Below, in pieces: positions 25,657-34,504 of a DNA stretch of 64,000 bases. Made by a program: the position numbers and the translations under genes. Every line of letters starts with the position of its first letter. Position 1 is the stretch's first letter. Under the pieces are notes generated by a model. It saw only the letters and a list, made by a program, of their open reading frames with translations. It made no database searches and was not told where the DNA came from. This DNA comes from Planctomycetaceae bacterium (GTDB taxonomy: Bacteria; Planctomycetota; UBA1135; GCA-002686595), in contig WYBT01000030.1 of assembly GCA_011525785.1 (NCBI GenBank), positions 404,183 to 468,182 of the forward strand, given 5' to 3'.

Positions 25657-26307
25657 TCAGGGCCCGGCTTCGACCAGCTCGAGCTTGCGCCATCGCACGC
25701 GCGTGTTCTGGCCGGAGTGCACCTGCAGCGCGATGAAGCCGCGCGCGTCGGCGGGCGACGCGGCGAGGTCGGTGAAGTCCGCTGCGGCGACGCCGTTGAC
25801 CCAGGTGCGAATGCGAGAGCCAATCGCTTCGATGCGGTAGTGGTTCCACTCGCCGCTCTTGAACGCGGCGCGCGCCGGCGCGTTTTCGGCGAGGTTCGCG
25901 AGCCAGCCGCGGCCGGCCTCGTAGTACAGACCGCCCGACCAGGCGCGCGACCCGGGATCGACTTCGATCTGGTAGCCGGTCACACGCCCGTCCTCGCGGT
26001 GACGGGAGCGGATCTGCACGCCGGAGTTGCCGGGGCCCTCCGCGCGCAGTTCGAGTTCGAGCGTGAAGTCGCCGAACTCGCGCTCGCTGATCAAGAAGCT
26101 CTGCGAGCCGCCGCCGGTCTCGCCCAGCAGCGTTCCGTCCTCGACGCTCCAGCGCGCGTCCCCGACAGCTCGCCAGCCGTCGAGGTCGCGGCCATTGAAG
26201 AGCGCAGCGCTGAAGAGCTCGATGCGAGCTTCGCTTCGAGGAGCTTGCGGCTGCGCCGGCGCGCGGCACGCCGCGATCGCGAGCAACACGGCGAGCGCAG
26301 CTCTCAC
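25657..26307 (-). CDS. DUF1080 (3-keto-disaccharide hydrolase-like) lipoprotein
   Basis: A 216-residue protein starting at a GTG that overlaps the stop of the upstream aminotransferase gene (GTGA). The N-terminus VRAALAVLLAIAACR has a lipobox. The mature part matches the DUF1080 concanavalin-like jelly roll: LFNGRDLDGWRAVGDARWSV, DGTLLGETGGG, FGDFTLELELRAEGPGNSGV, GYQIEVDP, GEWNHYRIEAIGSRIRTWVNG and the closing GFIALQVHSG. The family is greatly expanded in Planctomycetota and Verrucomicrobia; some members hydrolyse 3-keto-glycosides. Its coupling to a serine-pathway operon looks incidental. Confidence 0.88.
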   Translation of the reverse strand: MRAALAVLLAIAACRAPAQPQAPRSEARIELFSAALFNGRDLDGWRAVGDARWSVEDGTLLGETGGGSQSFLISEREFGDFTLELELRAEGPGNSGVQIRSRHREDGRVTGYQIEVDPGSRAWSGGLYYEAGRGWLANLAENAPARAAFKSGEWNHYRIEAIGSRIRTWVNGVAAADFTDLAASPADARGFIALQVHSGQNTRVRWRKLELVEAGP

Positions 26308-27431
26308 GCGCGCACCGCCAACGCCGCGAGCGCCTCGTCCGTCGCGGCCAAGAGCTCGGTGAGCTCGGCCTCGGTGTGATCGCCCATGTGGCCGATGCGG
26401 AACGACACGTCCTTCAGATCGCCGTAGCCGTTGGAGATCGTGTGGCCGCGCTGCTTGAGCTCGGCGAGCAGTCGACTGACCTCGAACGCGCCCTGCTTGA
26501 TGCAGGCGACGGTCCACGAGCGGTGCTCGGGCGCGGGGATCATCGACAGGCCGTGGCGCGCGGCCCAGCGCTCGGTCGCCTGCTGCATGCGCTGGTGCAC
26601 GCCGTAGCGCGCGCTCCAGGCCGCAGCGCCGCGTGCGCTCTGCTCCGCGGCGGGCAGCAACGCGCCGCTGGAGATGTCCTCGAGTTGCTTGGCGAGCGCG
26701 AAGTACAGCGGGATGCACGGCGTCGCCGGCGTCTTGCGCTCGACGTGGCCGTCGAGCGTGCGCACCGCGTCGAGGTAGTAGCTCGGTCGCTTGGCGCGGC
26801 GCGCGCGCTCGAGGTACTTCTCCGAGGCGCAGAACACGGTCAGGCCCGGCGGGAGCGCGAGCGCCTTCTGCGTGCCGGCGAAGGCGAAGTCGATGCCGTG
26901 CGTGTCGAAGTCGACGGGCATGCCGGCGAGGTAGCTCACCACGTCGACGAGCCACAGCACCTGCGAATGGCGCCGCAGCACGCTGGCCACGCCGGCGAGC
27001 GGCGTGCGCACGCCTGTTGAGGTCTCGTTGGAGACCAGCGTCAGCGCGTCGAACGGCCCGCGATCGCTCAGCGCAGCGTCGATCTCGGCCGGGCTCGCCG
27101 CCTCGCCGAAGGCCTTCTTCAGCACCACCACCTCGAGCCCGAGGATCTGAGCGATCTCGGCCCAGCGCTTGGAGAACGAGCCGTTGACGACGCACAGCAC
27201 GCGCCGTCCGACGCCGTGCAGGCTGGCCTCCATCAGGCCTGTCGCCGAACAGGTGTGCACGGCCACTTGCGAGCGCGAACCCTCGCCGAGCCCGAAGGCC
27301 AGGCGCAGGTGCGGGTCGATGCGATCGTGCAGCTTCGCCATCGCGTCGGAGCGGTGCCCGATCATGGGCCGCGCGCACTCGGCGAGGATCTCGGGGCGGA
27401 CCTGGGTGGGGCCGGGAATCCACAGCTTCAT
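26304..27431 (-). CDS. Class V aminotransferase, probable phosphoserine aminotransferase
   Basis: A 375-residue PLP enzyme of the alanine-glyoxylate/serine-pyruvate group. It begins MKLWIPGPTQVRPEIL, the family's PGPxxxxP start. The PLP-binding Asp is in LWLVDVVSYLAGMPVDFD, and the Schiff-base Lys is in FAFAGTQKALALPPGL. The C-terminal Arg for substrate carboxylate lies in DVSFRIGHMGDHTEAE. Members use glyoxylate, pyruvate or 3-phosphohydroxypyruvate. Because serB-like and serA-like genes lie directly upstream on the same strand and no SerC is seen, it most likely makes phosphoserine from 3-phosphohydroxypyruvate. The specificity is an inference from context. Confidence 0.85.
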   Translation of the reverse strand: MKLWIPGPTQVRPEILAECARPMIGHRSDAMAKLHDRIDPHLRLAFGLGEGSRSQVAVHTCSATGLMEASLHGVGRRVLCVVNGSFSKRWAEIAQILGLEVVVLKKAFGEAASPAEIDAALSDRGPFDALTLVSNETSTGVRTPLAGVASVLRRHSQVLWLVDVVSYLAGMPVDFDTHGIDFAFAGTQKALALPPGLTVFCASEKYLERARRAKRPSYYLDAVRTLDGHVERKTPATPCIPLYFALAKQLEDISSGALLPAAEQSARGAAAWSARYGVHQRMQQATERWAARHGLSMIPAPEHRSWTVACIKQGAFEVSRLLAELKQRGHTISNGYGDLKDVSFRIGHMGDHTEAELTELLAATDEALAALAVRA

Positions 27432-27463
27432 CGTCGGGTTCTCTCTGGGGTCTCGCGCGCTGT

Positions 27464-28231
27464 TCAGCGTGCGCGTTGAGCGGCGTGCAGGAGCGCGGCG
27501 TGCTCGCCCGAGCGCGCCAGGCGCTCGATCTCATCGGTCGCGCACAGGTGGGGCAGCAGGGCGGCGAGGTCGGCCCGGCGGCAGGTGATCACGGCGCGCG
27601 CGAACACCTCGGGGCGTTCGACGACGCCGCCGAAGGCCACGAAGCGCCGCACGGCGGGCGCGGCCTCGAGGTCGGTCATCCCGTCGCCCACCAGCGCAGC
27701 GCCGCCCTTGCGATCGGCCCGCGCGATCGCGCGCAACACGCCGAGCTTTCCGCCAGAGCGCGTCAGCGGGCTGTCTTCGTCGAAGCCTGCGTAGGCGCCC
27801 GCGCGGTCGTGGAACACGTCGACCGCGAACACGTCCTCGGCCGGCACGTTCAAGGCCCGCGCGAAGTCCAGCACGGCCTGGCGAATGCCTCCGCTGACGA
27901 TGCACACGCGCTTTTGCAGCGCGCGCAGCGCGGCGATCAGCTCACGGGCGTGCGGCAGTGCGGTCTCGATGTAGCGGCGGCCGAGCGCCTCGATCGCCGC
28001 GCGCGACGGGGCGATGCGCGCCAGGCGCTCGCCGTAGACCGCCTCGAGCGCCACTCCGCCGGCCATGGCGCGCTGGGTCAGTTGTGCGATCGCCTCGCGC
28101 TGCGCTCCAGCGAGTTCGTCGATGCCCTCGAGCGTGGAAAGCGTCGAATCGCAGTCGAACACGAGCGTGCCGAACGGCGGGCCCGAGTCGTCGCAGCGTC
28201 GCAGGGCGTTGTCGCTTTGGGGCGTGGTCAC
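27464..28231 (-). CDS. serB: HAD-family phosphoserine phosphatase-like protein
   Basis: A 255-residue HAD hydrolase starting at GTG. Motif I is LVFDCDSTLSTLEG with the nucleophile Asp, motif II is RVCIVSGGIRQAV, and motif III/IV is GGAALVGDGMTDLEAAPA. The segment DELAGAQREAIAQLTQRAMAGG resembles the cap of SerB proteins. It would remove phosphate from phosphoserine to give serine. Its place between the class V aminotransferase and serA-like genes supports this role. The gap to the serA stop is 13 bases and to the aminotransferase start 32 bases, so the three genes form one operon. Other HAD substrates cannot be excluded. Confidence 0.85.
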   Translation of the reverse strand: MTTPQSDNALRRCDDSGPPFGTLVFDCDSTLSTLEGIDELAGAQREAIAQLTQRAMAGGVALEAVYGERLARIAPSRAAIEALGRRYIETALPHARELIAALRALQKRVCIVSGGIRQAVLDFARALNVPAEDVFAVDVFHDRAGAYAGFDEDSPLTRSGGKLGVLRAIARADRKGGAALVGDGMTDLEAAPAVRRFVAFGGVVERPEVFARAVITCRRADLAALLPHLCATDEIERLARSGEHAALLHAAQRAR

Positions 28232-28244
28232 GGGTTCGACTGCA

Positions 28245-29873
28245 TCACAGGTGGATGACGCGCAGCGCGCGCAGCGCCGGGATCCGCGCGAGCGCCTCGA
28301 GGCACGCGGCGGACGGAGTGTCGTACAGGGCGAGGAAGCCGCGCGCCAGCCGGTCGTCGGCCGACGCGCCGGGGCCCAGCTCGATGCGCTGGATGTTGAC
28401 GCCGTGGGCCCCGAGCACCGCGCCCAGCGCGCCGACCACGCCGGGCTGGTCGTCGTGGCGCGTCGTGAGCACGACCCCCCGCGGCGCGAGGTCGAGGTGG
28501 TGCTCGTCGATGCGCACGATGCGCGGCTCGCGGCCGAAGACGCTGCCGGCGATGAGCGCCGAGTTGCCGGCGCGGTCGACCGCGCGCACCTTCACCAGGC
28601 TGTGCAGGTACTGCGGCGCCTCGTCGGCGCGCTCGACCAGCGTCAGTCCCCGCTCGGCCGCGAGCTTGGGCGCGTTGACGAAGTTGAGCGGCGTGTCGCA
28701 GCCCTGGCGCAGCGCGCCCACCAGCAGCGCCAGCTTCACGTGGCCGTTCTCGGCGCGGGCGATCTCGCCCGAAAGGCTGAGCTCGAGCGTGGCCAACGGA
28801 CGTTCGAGCGCCTGCGCGAGATAACTGCCGAGCTTCTCGGCCAGCAGCACGTAGGGCGCGATCTGCGCCAAGGTGTGGCTCGAAACCGGCGGGAGGTTGA
28901 CGGCGTTGCGCGCGACGCCCTCGATCAAGAAGTCGCTGACTTGGGCCGCGATTTCGAGCGCCACGTTGCGCTGCGCCTCCTCGGACGAAGCGCCCAAGTG
29001 CGGGGTCACGATCACGTCTTCGCGCGCGAGCAGCGGATGGTCCGCGGGCGGCGGCTCCTGCTCGAAGACGTCGAGCGCGGCGCCGCGCAAGTGTCCGCTG
29101 GCCAGCGCCTCGGCCAGCGCCGTCTCGTCGACCAGGCCTCCGCGCGCGCAGTTGATCAGGCGCGCGCCGCTCTTCATGCGCGCGATGCGTTCGCGGGAGA
29201 TCAGGTGGCGCGTGGAAGCGTCGTACGGCACGTGCAGAGTGACGAAGTCGGAGCGCTCGAGCAGCTCGTCGAGGCTGGCGAGCTCGACGCCCTCGACCGG
29301 GCTCTTGGCGCCGCGCAAGTAGGGGTCGTGCGCCAGCACGTTCATGTCGAGCCCGCGCCCGCGCTGCGCGACGGCGCGTCCGATCCTTCCCAGGCCCACC
29401 ACGCCCAGCGTCTTGCCGGTGATCTCGCTGCCCAGCAGCGCGCCGCGGCGCTTCCACTCTCCGGAGTGCACGCACCGATCGGCGCGCACCACGTTGCGGG
29501 CCAGGGCCATGAGCAGCGCGATGGCGAGTTCGGCCGTGGTGGTGGTGTTGCCCGCCGGAGCGTTCATCACGACCACGCCCTGCGCCGTGGCGGCGTCGAC
29601 ATCGACGTTGTCGACGCCCACGCCCGCGCGACCGACGACGGTCAGCGCCGGCGCGGAGCGGATCACGCGCGCGGTGATCTTGGTGGCCGAGCGCACGAGC
29701 AGCGCCTGCGCGTCGCGCGCCGCTTCGCACAGCTCGTCCTCCTTCATCCCCAGTCGGACCTGCGGTTCGAAGCCGCGCGCGCGCAACGCGTCGACCGCTT
29801 CGCTCGAGAGCTCGTCGCAGATCAGGATCTTCTCGCGGCGCGGAGTGCGTGTGTCGGTCGTGGGGCGATTCAT
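28245..29873 (-). CDS. serA: D-3-phosphoglycerate dehydrogenase (long form with ACT domain)
   Basis: A 542-residue enzyme. The N-terminus has ILICDELSSEAVDALRARG. The substrate and NAD domains contain VVGRAGVGVDNVDVDAA, APAGNTTTTAELAIALLMAL, the Rossmann motif LGVVGLGRIGRAVAQRG, and catalytic Arg/Glu/His in INCARGGLVDE and VIVTPHLGASS. An intervening ASB-like domain follows (ISPRI-type region near 330-460), then a C-terminal ACT domain (VVLTTRHDDQPGVVGALGAV), which in homologues senses serine. It catalyses the first committed step of serine synthesis. ATG 29873 is chosen because upstream in-frame codons lack domain sequence. It is first in the minus-strand serine operon. The 247 bp upstream to ruvA are GC-rich and otherwise featureless. 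Confidence 0.94.
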   Translation of the reverse strand: MNRPTTDTRTPRREKILICDELSSEAVDALRARGFEPQVRLGMKEDELCEAARDAQALLVRSATKITARVIRSAPALTVVGRAGVGVDNVDVDAATAQGVVVMNAPAGNTTTTAELAIALLMALARNVVRADRCVHSGEWKRRGALLGSEITGKTLGVVGLGRIGRAVAQRGRGLDMNVLAHDPYLRGAKSPVEGVELASLDELLERSDFVTLHVPYDASTRHLISRERIARMKSGARLINCARGGLVDETALAEALASGHLRGAALDVFEQEPPPADHPLLAREDVIVTPHLGASSEEAQRNVALEIAAQVSDFLIEGVARNAVNLPPVSSHTLAQIAPYVLLAEKLGSYLAQALERPLATLELSLSGEIARAENGHVKLALLVGALRQGCDTPLNFVNAPKLAAERGLTLVERADEAPQYLHSLVKVRAVDRAGNSALIAGSVFGREPRIVRIDEHHLDLAPRGVVLTTRHDDQPGVVGALGAVLGAHGVNIQRIELGPGASADDRLARGFLALYDTPSAACLEALARIPALRALRVIHL

Positions 29874-30120
29874 GGTCGCGTGCGATGGCGTCGGAGCGCT
29901 GGCGAAGGGGAGGGCGCGGGAGAGCAGTGAGGAGCGCGAGCTAGTTCGAGTGTCGAGTGCGGCGCTCCGCGGAGGCGGTGCAGCGTCGCTCCCGTCGGAG
30001 GCCGCGGCCGGCCTGCTCCGCCGCGGTCGGTGCGTTCGCAGCGTGCTCCGCGCCGCGGAGCGAGCTCCGCAACGCCAGGCGGTCCTGCGTTCGCGACAGC
30101 GGGCCCATGGGCGGTGCGGG

Positions 30121-30696
30121 CTAGCCGGCGAGCGCCGCGCGGACCAGCTTGTCGAGGTCGCTGACATCGACGGTCTGGGCGGCGCGCTCGACCTGCTTGC
30201 GCGCTTCCTTCTCGCTGAAGCCGATGCTGATGAGCGCGGCGACCGCGTCCTCGAGCGCTTTGCCGTGCGAACGCGCTCCCGGGGCGGCGCCTTCGCCGCG
30301 CAGCGAGTTCACCTTCTGGCGCAAGTCGAGAAGGATCTGCTCGGCGGTCTTGCGTCCCACTCCGCGAACCGCAGTCAGTCGAGCGAGATCGCCGAGCGCG
30401 ATGGCCTCGACCAGTTCATCCGGCGCCATGCCCGACATCACCGCCAGGGCCAGCTTGGGGCCGACTCCGCCGACCGTGAGCAGCGCGCGGAAGACGTCGC
30501 GCGAACGGGCGTCGACGAAGCCGTACAGCAGGTGCGCATCCTCGCGGACGACCATGTGCGTCCACACGCGCGCGCGGCCGGCCGCTGGCAGGGTGCTGTT
30601 GAGCGGCGTGCAGAGGTCGAATCCGACCCCGCCGACGTCGATCACGACGCGCCCGGCAGCGCGCACGGCGACGAGGCCCTCGATGTAGTCGTACAC
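30121..30696 (-). CDS. ruvA: Holliday junction branch migration protein RuvA
   Basis: A 191-residue protein of normal RuvA length. Domain I opens MYDYIEGLVAVRAAGRVVID and contains VGFDLCTPLNS and LLYGFVDARSRDVFR. The paired helix-hairpin-helix motifs are LLTVGGVGPKLALAVMSGM and LTAVRGVGRKTAEQILLDLR. The C-terminal domain III (EDAVAALISIGFSEKEAR) regulates RuvB. It binds four-way DNA junctions as a tetramer and recruits RuvB. Neither ruvB nor ruvC is next to it, which is unusual; the neighbours are serA and the TPR/alpha-CTD gene. Confidence 0.95.
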   Translation of the reverse strand: MYDYIEGLVAVRAAGRVVIDVGGVGFDLCTPLNSTLPAAGRARVWTHMVVREDAHLLYGFVDARSRDVFRALLTVGGVGPKLALAVMSGMAPDELVEAIALGDLARLTAVRGVGRKTAEQILLDLRQKVNSLRGEGAAPGARSHGKALEDAVAALISIGFSEKEARKQVERAAQTVDVSDLDKLVRAALAG

Positions 30697-30835
30697 GGTG
30701 CGCGATGCGCCGCGGGCCCCTCGCGAGGCGCGGCCCGAACTTGCGATCGAGCCGGCCCCGGCGCCGTCGGCGACTGTGCGTGGCTGGAGTGCTGGGGGCT
30801 GGAGTGTGCGGGGCGACGTGCGGGTGCGCCGCGGC

Positions 30836-32230
30836 CTACTTGTTGGTCTCGTTCAGCTTCAGGCCGTGCTCGGCCAGCTTGCGCTTGAGTTCCTGCAGCG
30901 ACGTGTGGCCGAAGTTGGGCATCGAGAGCAGTTCGTCCTCGGCGTGCTGGATCACGTCGCCCAGCGTCATGCACGAGAGGTTCTCGAGCGCGCGGCGCAC
31001 GCGGATCGACAGGTCGAGCTGCGCCAGCGGACGGTCGAGCAGGCCTCCGCTCGCGCCGGCCTCGGCCGCTCCCGCCGCCGCTGCGCGCGGGCGCGCCGCC
31101 GCCTCGACCGAGGCCACGGCCTCCTCGTGCTTCATGCCCAGCCGCAGTCCCTTGCTGCCCAGGATCTCCTTGATCTCGTTCAGCGAGGTCTCGCCGAAGT
31201 TCTTGTACGACAGCAGCTCGGGCTCGGTGAGCTTGACCAGGTCGCCCAGCACGAGAATGTTCATCTTGTTGAGGCAGTTGCGCGCGCGCACCGACAGTTC
31301 GAAGTCGGTGATCGGCGTGCGCAGGATCTGGTTCAGGCGGTCTTCCTTCCGCTCCAGGTCCTCGTCGTAGTACATGTCGATCGCCGAGCGCGCGTCCTCG
31401 AGATAGATGCGTGCACGCTGATTGGTCGGATCGTTGCGGACGATGATGTCGTAGCAGGCGGCCGCTTCCTGATCGCGGCCGAGGTCTTCGAGCAGGATGC
31501 CGAAGTTGAAGAGCACGTTCTTGTCGATCGGCAGCTGGCGCGCGAGGGAGCGGTAGGCCTCGAGCGCGAGGTCGTCGAGCCCGCAGCGCTCGGCGAGGTG
31601 CGCCAGGCGCGAGAGGTTCGTGCGGTGCCCCGGGTCGATCTCGCGCGCGGCGGCGTAGTCGTCGAGCGCGGCTTCGAAGTGGCGTTGCATCTCCAGCGCG
31701 CGGCCGCGCAGGTAGTGGAACTCGGCGCTGCTGGCGAACTCCGAAGGCGCGCCGGCGAGGTCGGCGAGCAACTTGGTCGCCAGCTCAGCCGGGTCGCCCT
31801 TCTCGAGCGCGAGTTCGAGCTGAGCGTCGAGCCACAGGCCGCGCGGCTTGGGCTCGCCGGGGTACTGGCGCGAGAGCCGCTCGAAGATCGGAGCGGCTTC
31901 GGCGTACCGCCCCAGCGACATCAACGCACTGCCGCGCGTGAAGGTCGCGACCACGTCGCCCGACTCGAAGGGCTCGAGCGCGCTGATCGCTTCGGGGTAG
32001 CGACCGATCATCCACATCCCCAAGCCGCGCCGGCGGCCTTCGTCGCCGCTCGTGCCCAGGCCCTCGACCTCGCGCGTGAACGACTCGAGGCTGCGGCGTG
32101 TGCGGAACACCTCGCTGCGTGCGAGCACGAGCGTGGTGAAGTTGGGGATCGGAGCCGTGCGCAGGTCGAAGGCGGCTTGGGGCGCGGAGGCGTCGGTCGT
32201 CGCGTCGAGGGCGGACGGGCTGGTGGTCAT
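30836..32230 (-). CDS. TPR protein with two C-terminal RNA polymerase alpha-CTD domains
   Basis: A 464-residue cytoplasmic protein. Residues 70-290 are TPR-like repeats (GLGMWMIGRYPEAISALEPF, ALMSLGRYAEAAPIFERL, HYLRGRALEMQRHFEAALDD, FNFGILLEDLGRDQEAAACY). Residues 305-367 and 400-461 are two copies of the alpha-CTD fold (helix ELSVRARNCLNKMNI, then GDLVKLTEPELLSYKNFGET; second copy LSIRVRRALENLS, GDVIQHAEDELLSMPNFGHT). Copy 1 keeps the residues matching E. coli alpha Arg265 (R315), Asn268 (N318), Asn294, Gly296 and Ser299; copy 2 keeps Arg but not Asn268. It has no alpha N-terminal domain, so it is not rpoA. ATG 32230 is chosen for its position at the head of the fold. The function is unknown; it may contact DNA or transcription factors. 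Confidence 0.85.
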   Translation of the reverse strand: MTTSPSALDATTDASAPQAAFDLRTAPIPNFTTLVLARSEVFRTRRSLESFTREVEGLGTSGDEGRRRGLGMWMIGRYPEAISALEPFESGDVVATFTRGSALMSLGRYAEAAPIFERLSRQYPGEPKPRGLWLDAQLELALEKGDPAELATKLLADLAGAPSEFASSAEFHYLRGRALEMQRHFEAALDDYAAAREIDPGHRTNLSRLAHLAERCGLDDLALEAYRSLARQLPIDKNVLFNFGILLEDLGRDQEAAACYDIIVRNDPTNQRARIYLEDARSAIDMYYDEDLERKEDRLNQILRTPITDFELSVRARNCLNKMNILVLGDLVKLTEPELLSYKNFGETSLNEIKEILGSKGLRLGMKHEEAVASVEAAARPRAAAAGAAEAGASGGLLDRPLAQLDLSIRVRRALENLSCMTLGDVIQHAEDELLSMPNFGHTSLQELKRKLAEHGLKLNETNK

Positions 32231-32495
32231 CGCTGGGGCCAAAGAGGGGTTGCGGAGCGCCGGTCGTGGCGGCTTCTGGGCCGCCCATTGCAAGCGGGGG
32301 AGGATATCCAGTGCGCGGAGCGAGCGTCAACTCGCGCCGCGGCCGGCGAGACGCCGACCGACCCGGTTCTGCGGCTGTGAGCGCCTGCCAGAGCCCGTGG
32401 GCCACGTCGGCGCGCGAAACCGCCACAGTCGCGATCCGTCTCGCTCGAGGTCCCGCCCTCGAGCCGCTCGGCGCGGCCCGGGCTACAGTCGCGCC

Positions 32496-32840
32496 GTGAG
32501 CACCTGCATCTTCTGCCGCATCGCCCGCGGCGAGGCGCCGGCTCGAGTGGTGCTCGAGCTCCCGCGCGTGATCGCCTTCCACGACATCCGGCCGCTCGCG
32601 CCCGTGCACGTGCTGGTCGTGCCGCGCGAGCACGTGGCGTCGCTGTGGGAGCTGACCGACCCGCAGCTCGCCGGCGAACTGCTCGCCAGTGCGGCGCAGG
32701 TCGCTCGCCAGCTCGACTTGGAGCGCGGTTTCCGGCTGATCGCCAACACGCGCGACGACGGCGGACAAGAGGTCGCGCACTTGCACTTGCACGTGCTGGG
32801 CGGACGTTCGCTCGGACCGATGCTCGCGCGCCGAGTCTGA
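32496..32840 (+). CDS. HIT family nucleotide hydrolase/transferase
   Basis: A 114-residue protein starting at GTG, with the HIT fold of the Hint subgroup: CIFCRIARGEAPARVVLE at the N-terminus, FHDIRPLAPVHVLVVPREHV in the middle, and the active-site HLHLHVLGGR (HxHxH) at the C-terminus. Hint proteins remove AMP-linked amines from nucleoside phosphoramidates; the natural substrate is rarely known. The two Cys of CIFC are usually part of a zinc site in close homologues. The gene is transcribed away from the TPR/alpha-CTD gene, 265 bp apart. An in-frame upstream extension is Arg/Pro-rich and is rejected. Confidence 0.9.
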   Translation: MSTCIFCRIARGEAPARVVLELPRVIAFHDIRPLAPVHVLVVPREHVASLWELTDPQLAGELLASAAQVARQLDLERGFRLIANTRDDGGQEVAHLHLHVLGGRSLGPMLARRV

Positions 32841-33010
32841 CGCCGCCGCCGCAAACTCGCTGCGCTGCGCGGCTTCGCGCGATCGGCCGCGACACGCTGG
32901 AAGCGCTCGAGTGGATTTGCTCCAAACCTCGCCGTGACGCCTTCGGGCGCGCACGACGCAAGGGGCGCGGTGACTCGGCGTCGAGCGCGCGGAGGCCAAG
33001 AGGAGGAGCG

Positions 33011-34384
33011 ATGGACAAGTTCGTGATCCAGGGCGGGCGCGCGCTGCGCGGCTCGGTGCGTGTGGCGGGTTCGAAGAACGCAGTGCTGCCGGTGCTCGCC
33101 GCATCGCTGCTCACGGACGAGCCGTTGATCGTCCCCAACGCGCCCGACGTCTCGGACGTGCGCTCGATGCTCAAGGTGCTCGAGAGCCTGGGTTCGCAAG
33201 TGACTCGGCGCGCCGACGGAGCGCTGGTGGTGTGCTCGGCCGGCGCACCCGGCGCCGAAGCAACGTGGGAGCACGTGCGTCGCATGCGCGGCTCGGTGAC
33301 GGTGCTCGGGCCGTTGCTGGCGCGCACGCACCGCGCCTGCGTCAGCCTGCCGGGCGGGTGCGTGATCGGGGTGCGTCCGATCGACCTGCACCTCAAGGGC
33401 ATGCGCGCGCTCGGCGCCGAGGTCTCTCTCGACGGCGGCGACGTGCGGGCCCACGCCGTGCGCGGACTGGTCGGCAACGAGCTGTACCTCGGCGGACCGC
33501 AGGGTCCGACCGTCCTGGGGACCGCCAACGTGATGATGGCGGCCACGCTGGCCAAGGGCCGTACGGTGTTGCACGGCGCCGCCTGCGAGCCCGAGGTCGT
33601 CGACCTGGGCGAGTGCCTGATCAAGATGGGCGCGAAGATCCGCGGCCTGGGTTCGCCGCGCCTGGAGATCGAGGGCGTGACGCGCCTGCACGGCGCAGAG
33701 CACGCCGTGATCCCCGACCGCATCGAAGCCGGCACGTTCGTGATCGCCGGGGCCATCACCGGAGGCGCCGTGCGCGTGGAGAACTGCCGCCCCGATCACT
33801 TGATGATCCTGCTCGAGCGCATGGCCGAGGCCGAGCTGCCCTACGACTACGGCGACGACTGGATCGCGACCGTGCCCTACGACACGCGCGAGCACCGCCC
33901 GCGGCCGACCGACGTCACGACCTTGCCCTATCCGGCCTTTCCCACGGACCTGCAGGCGCAGTGGATGGCGCTGATGACGACCGCGCGGGGCATGAGCCTG
34001 ATCAGCGAGACGATCTTCCCCGATCGCTACATGCACGTGGCCGAGTTGATGCGCATGGGCGCGAACATCCGCCGCCAGGGCGCCAGCGCGATCGTGATGG
34101 GGCCGGCCAATTTGAGCGGCGCCCAGGTGATGGCCTCGGACCTGCGCGCCTCGGCGGCCCTGGTGCTGGCCGGATTGATCGCCCGCGGCGTCACCGAAGT
34201 GCACCGCGTCTATCACATCGATCGCGGCTACGAGCAGATCGAGAAGCGTCTGTCGGCGCTGGGCGCGTCGATCGTGCGCGTCGACGAGCACGCCTCGATC
34301 GACACCAGCGAGCCGAGCGAAGACGCCAGTACGCTTCCCGTGCGCGAACTCACGCCCCAGACCGCGGCGACGGCGCAGGGCTGA
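33011..34384 (+). CDS. murA: UDP-N-acetylglucosamine 1-carboxyvinyltransferase
   Basis: A 457-residue EPT-family enzyme. It begins MDKFVIQGGRALRGSVRVAG and continues SKNAVLPVLAASLLTDEPL, with Lys22-type active-site residues. The catalytic Cys is in VSLPGGCVIGVRPIDLHLKG, so the protein should be fosfomycin-sensitive in principle. YLGGPQGPTVLGTANVMMAA and TVPYDTREHRPRPTDVTTLP are standard MurA segments, and the substrate Asp/Arg region ISETIFPDRYMHVAELMRMG is intact. It catalyses the first committed step of peptidoglycan synthesis, showing that this organism retains a murein pathway. A strong AGGAGG site lies four bases before ATG 33011. Confidence 0.96.
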   Translation: MDKFVIQGGRALRGSVRVAGSKNAVLPVLAASLLTDEPLIVPNAPDVSDVRSMLKVLESLGSQVTRRADGALVVCSAGAPGAEATWEHVRRMRGSVTVLGPLLARTHRACVSLPGGCVIGVRPIDLHLKGMRALGAEVSLDGGDVRAHAVRGLVGNELYLGGPQGPTVLGTANVMMAATLAKGRTVLHGAACEPEVVDLGECLIKMGAKIRGLGSPRLEIEGVTRLHGAEHAVIPDRIEAGTFVIAGAITGGAVRVENCRPDHLMILLERMAEAELPYDYGDDWIATVPYDTREHRPRPTDVTTLPYPAFPTDLQAQWMALMTTARGMSLISETIFPDRYMHVAELMRMGANIRRQGASAIVMGPANLSGAQVMASDLRASAALVLAGLIARGVTEVHRVYHIDRGYEQIEKRLSALGASIVRVDEHASIDTSEPSEDASTLPVRELTPQTAATAQG

Positions 34385-34504
34385 GCGGACTTCCGCGGCT
34401 CTTGCACAGACAGCCGCTGGTCGCGAGCGACTGAGGGCGCGCCCACAAAGCGAGGAGCGGGAGGCAACCCGGGCTGCGGCGCCGCATAATCGCGGCCCTT
34501 CGCC

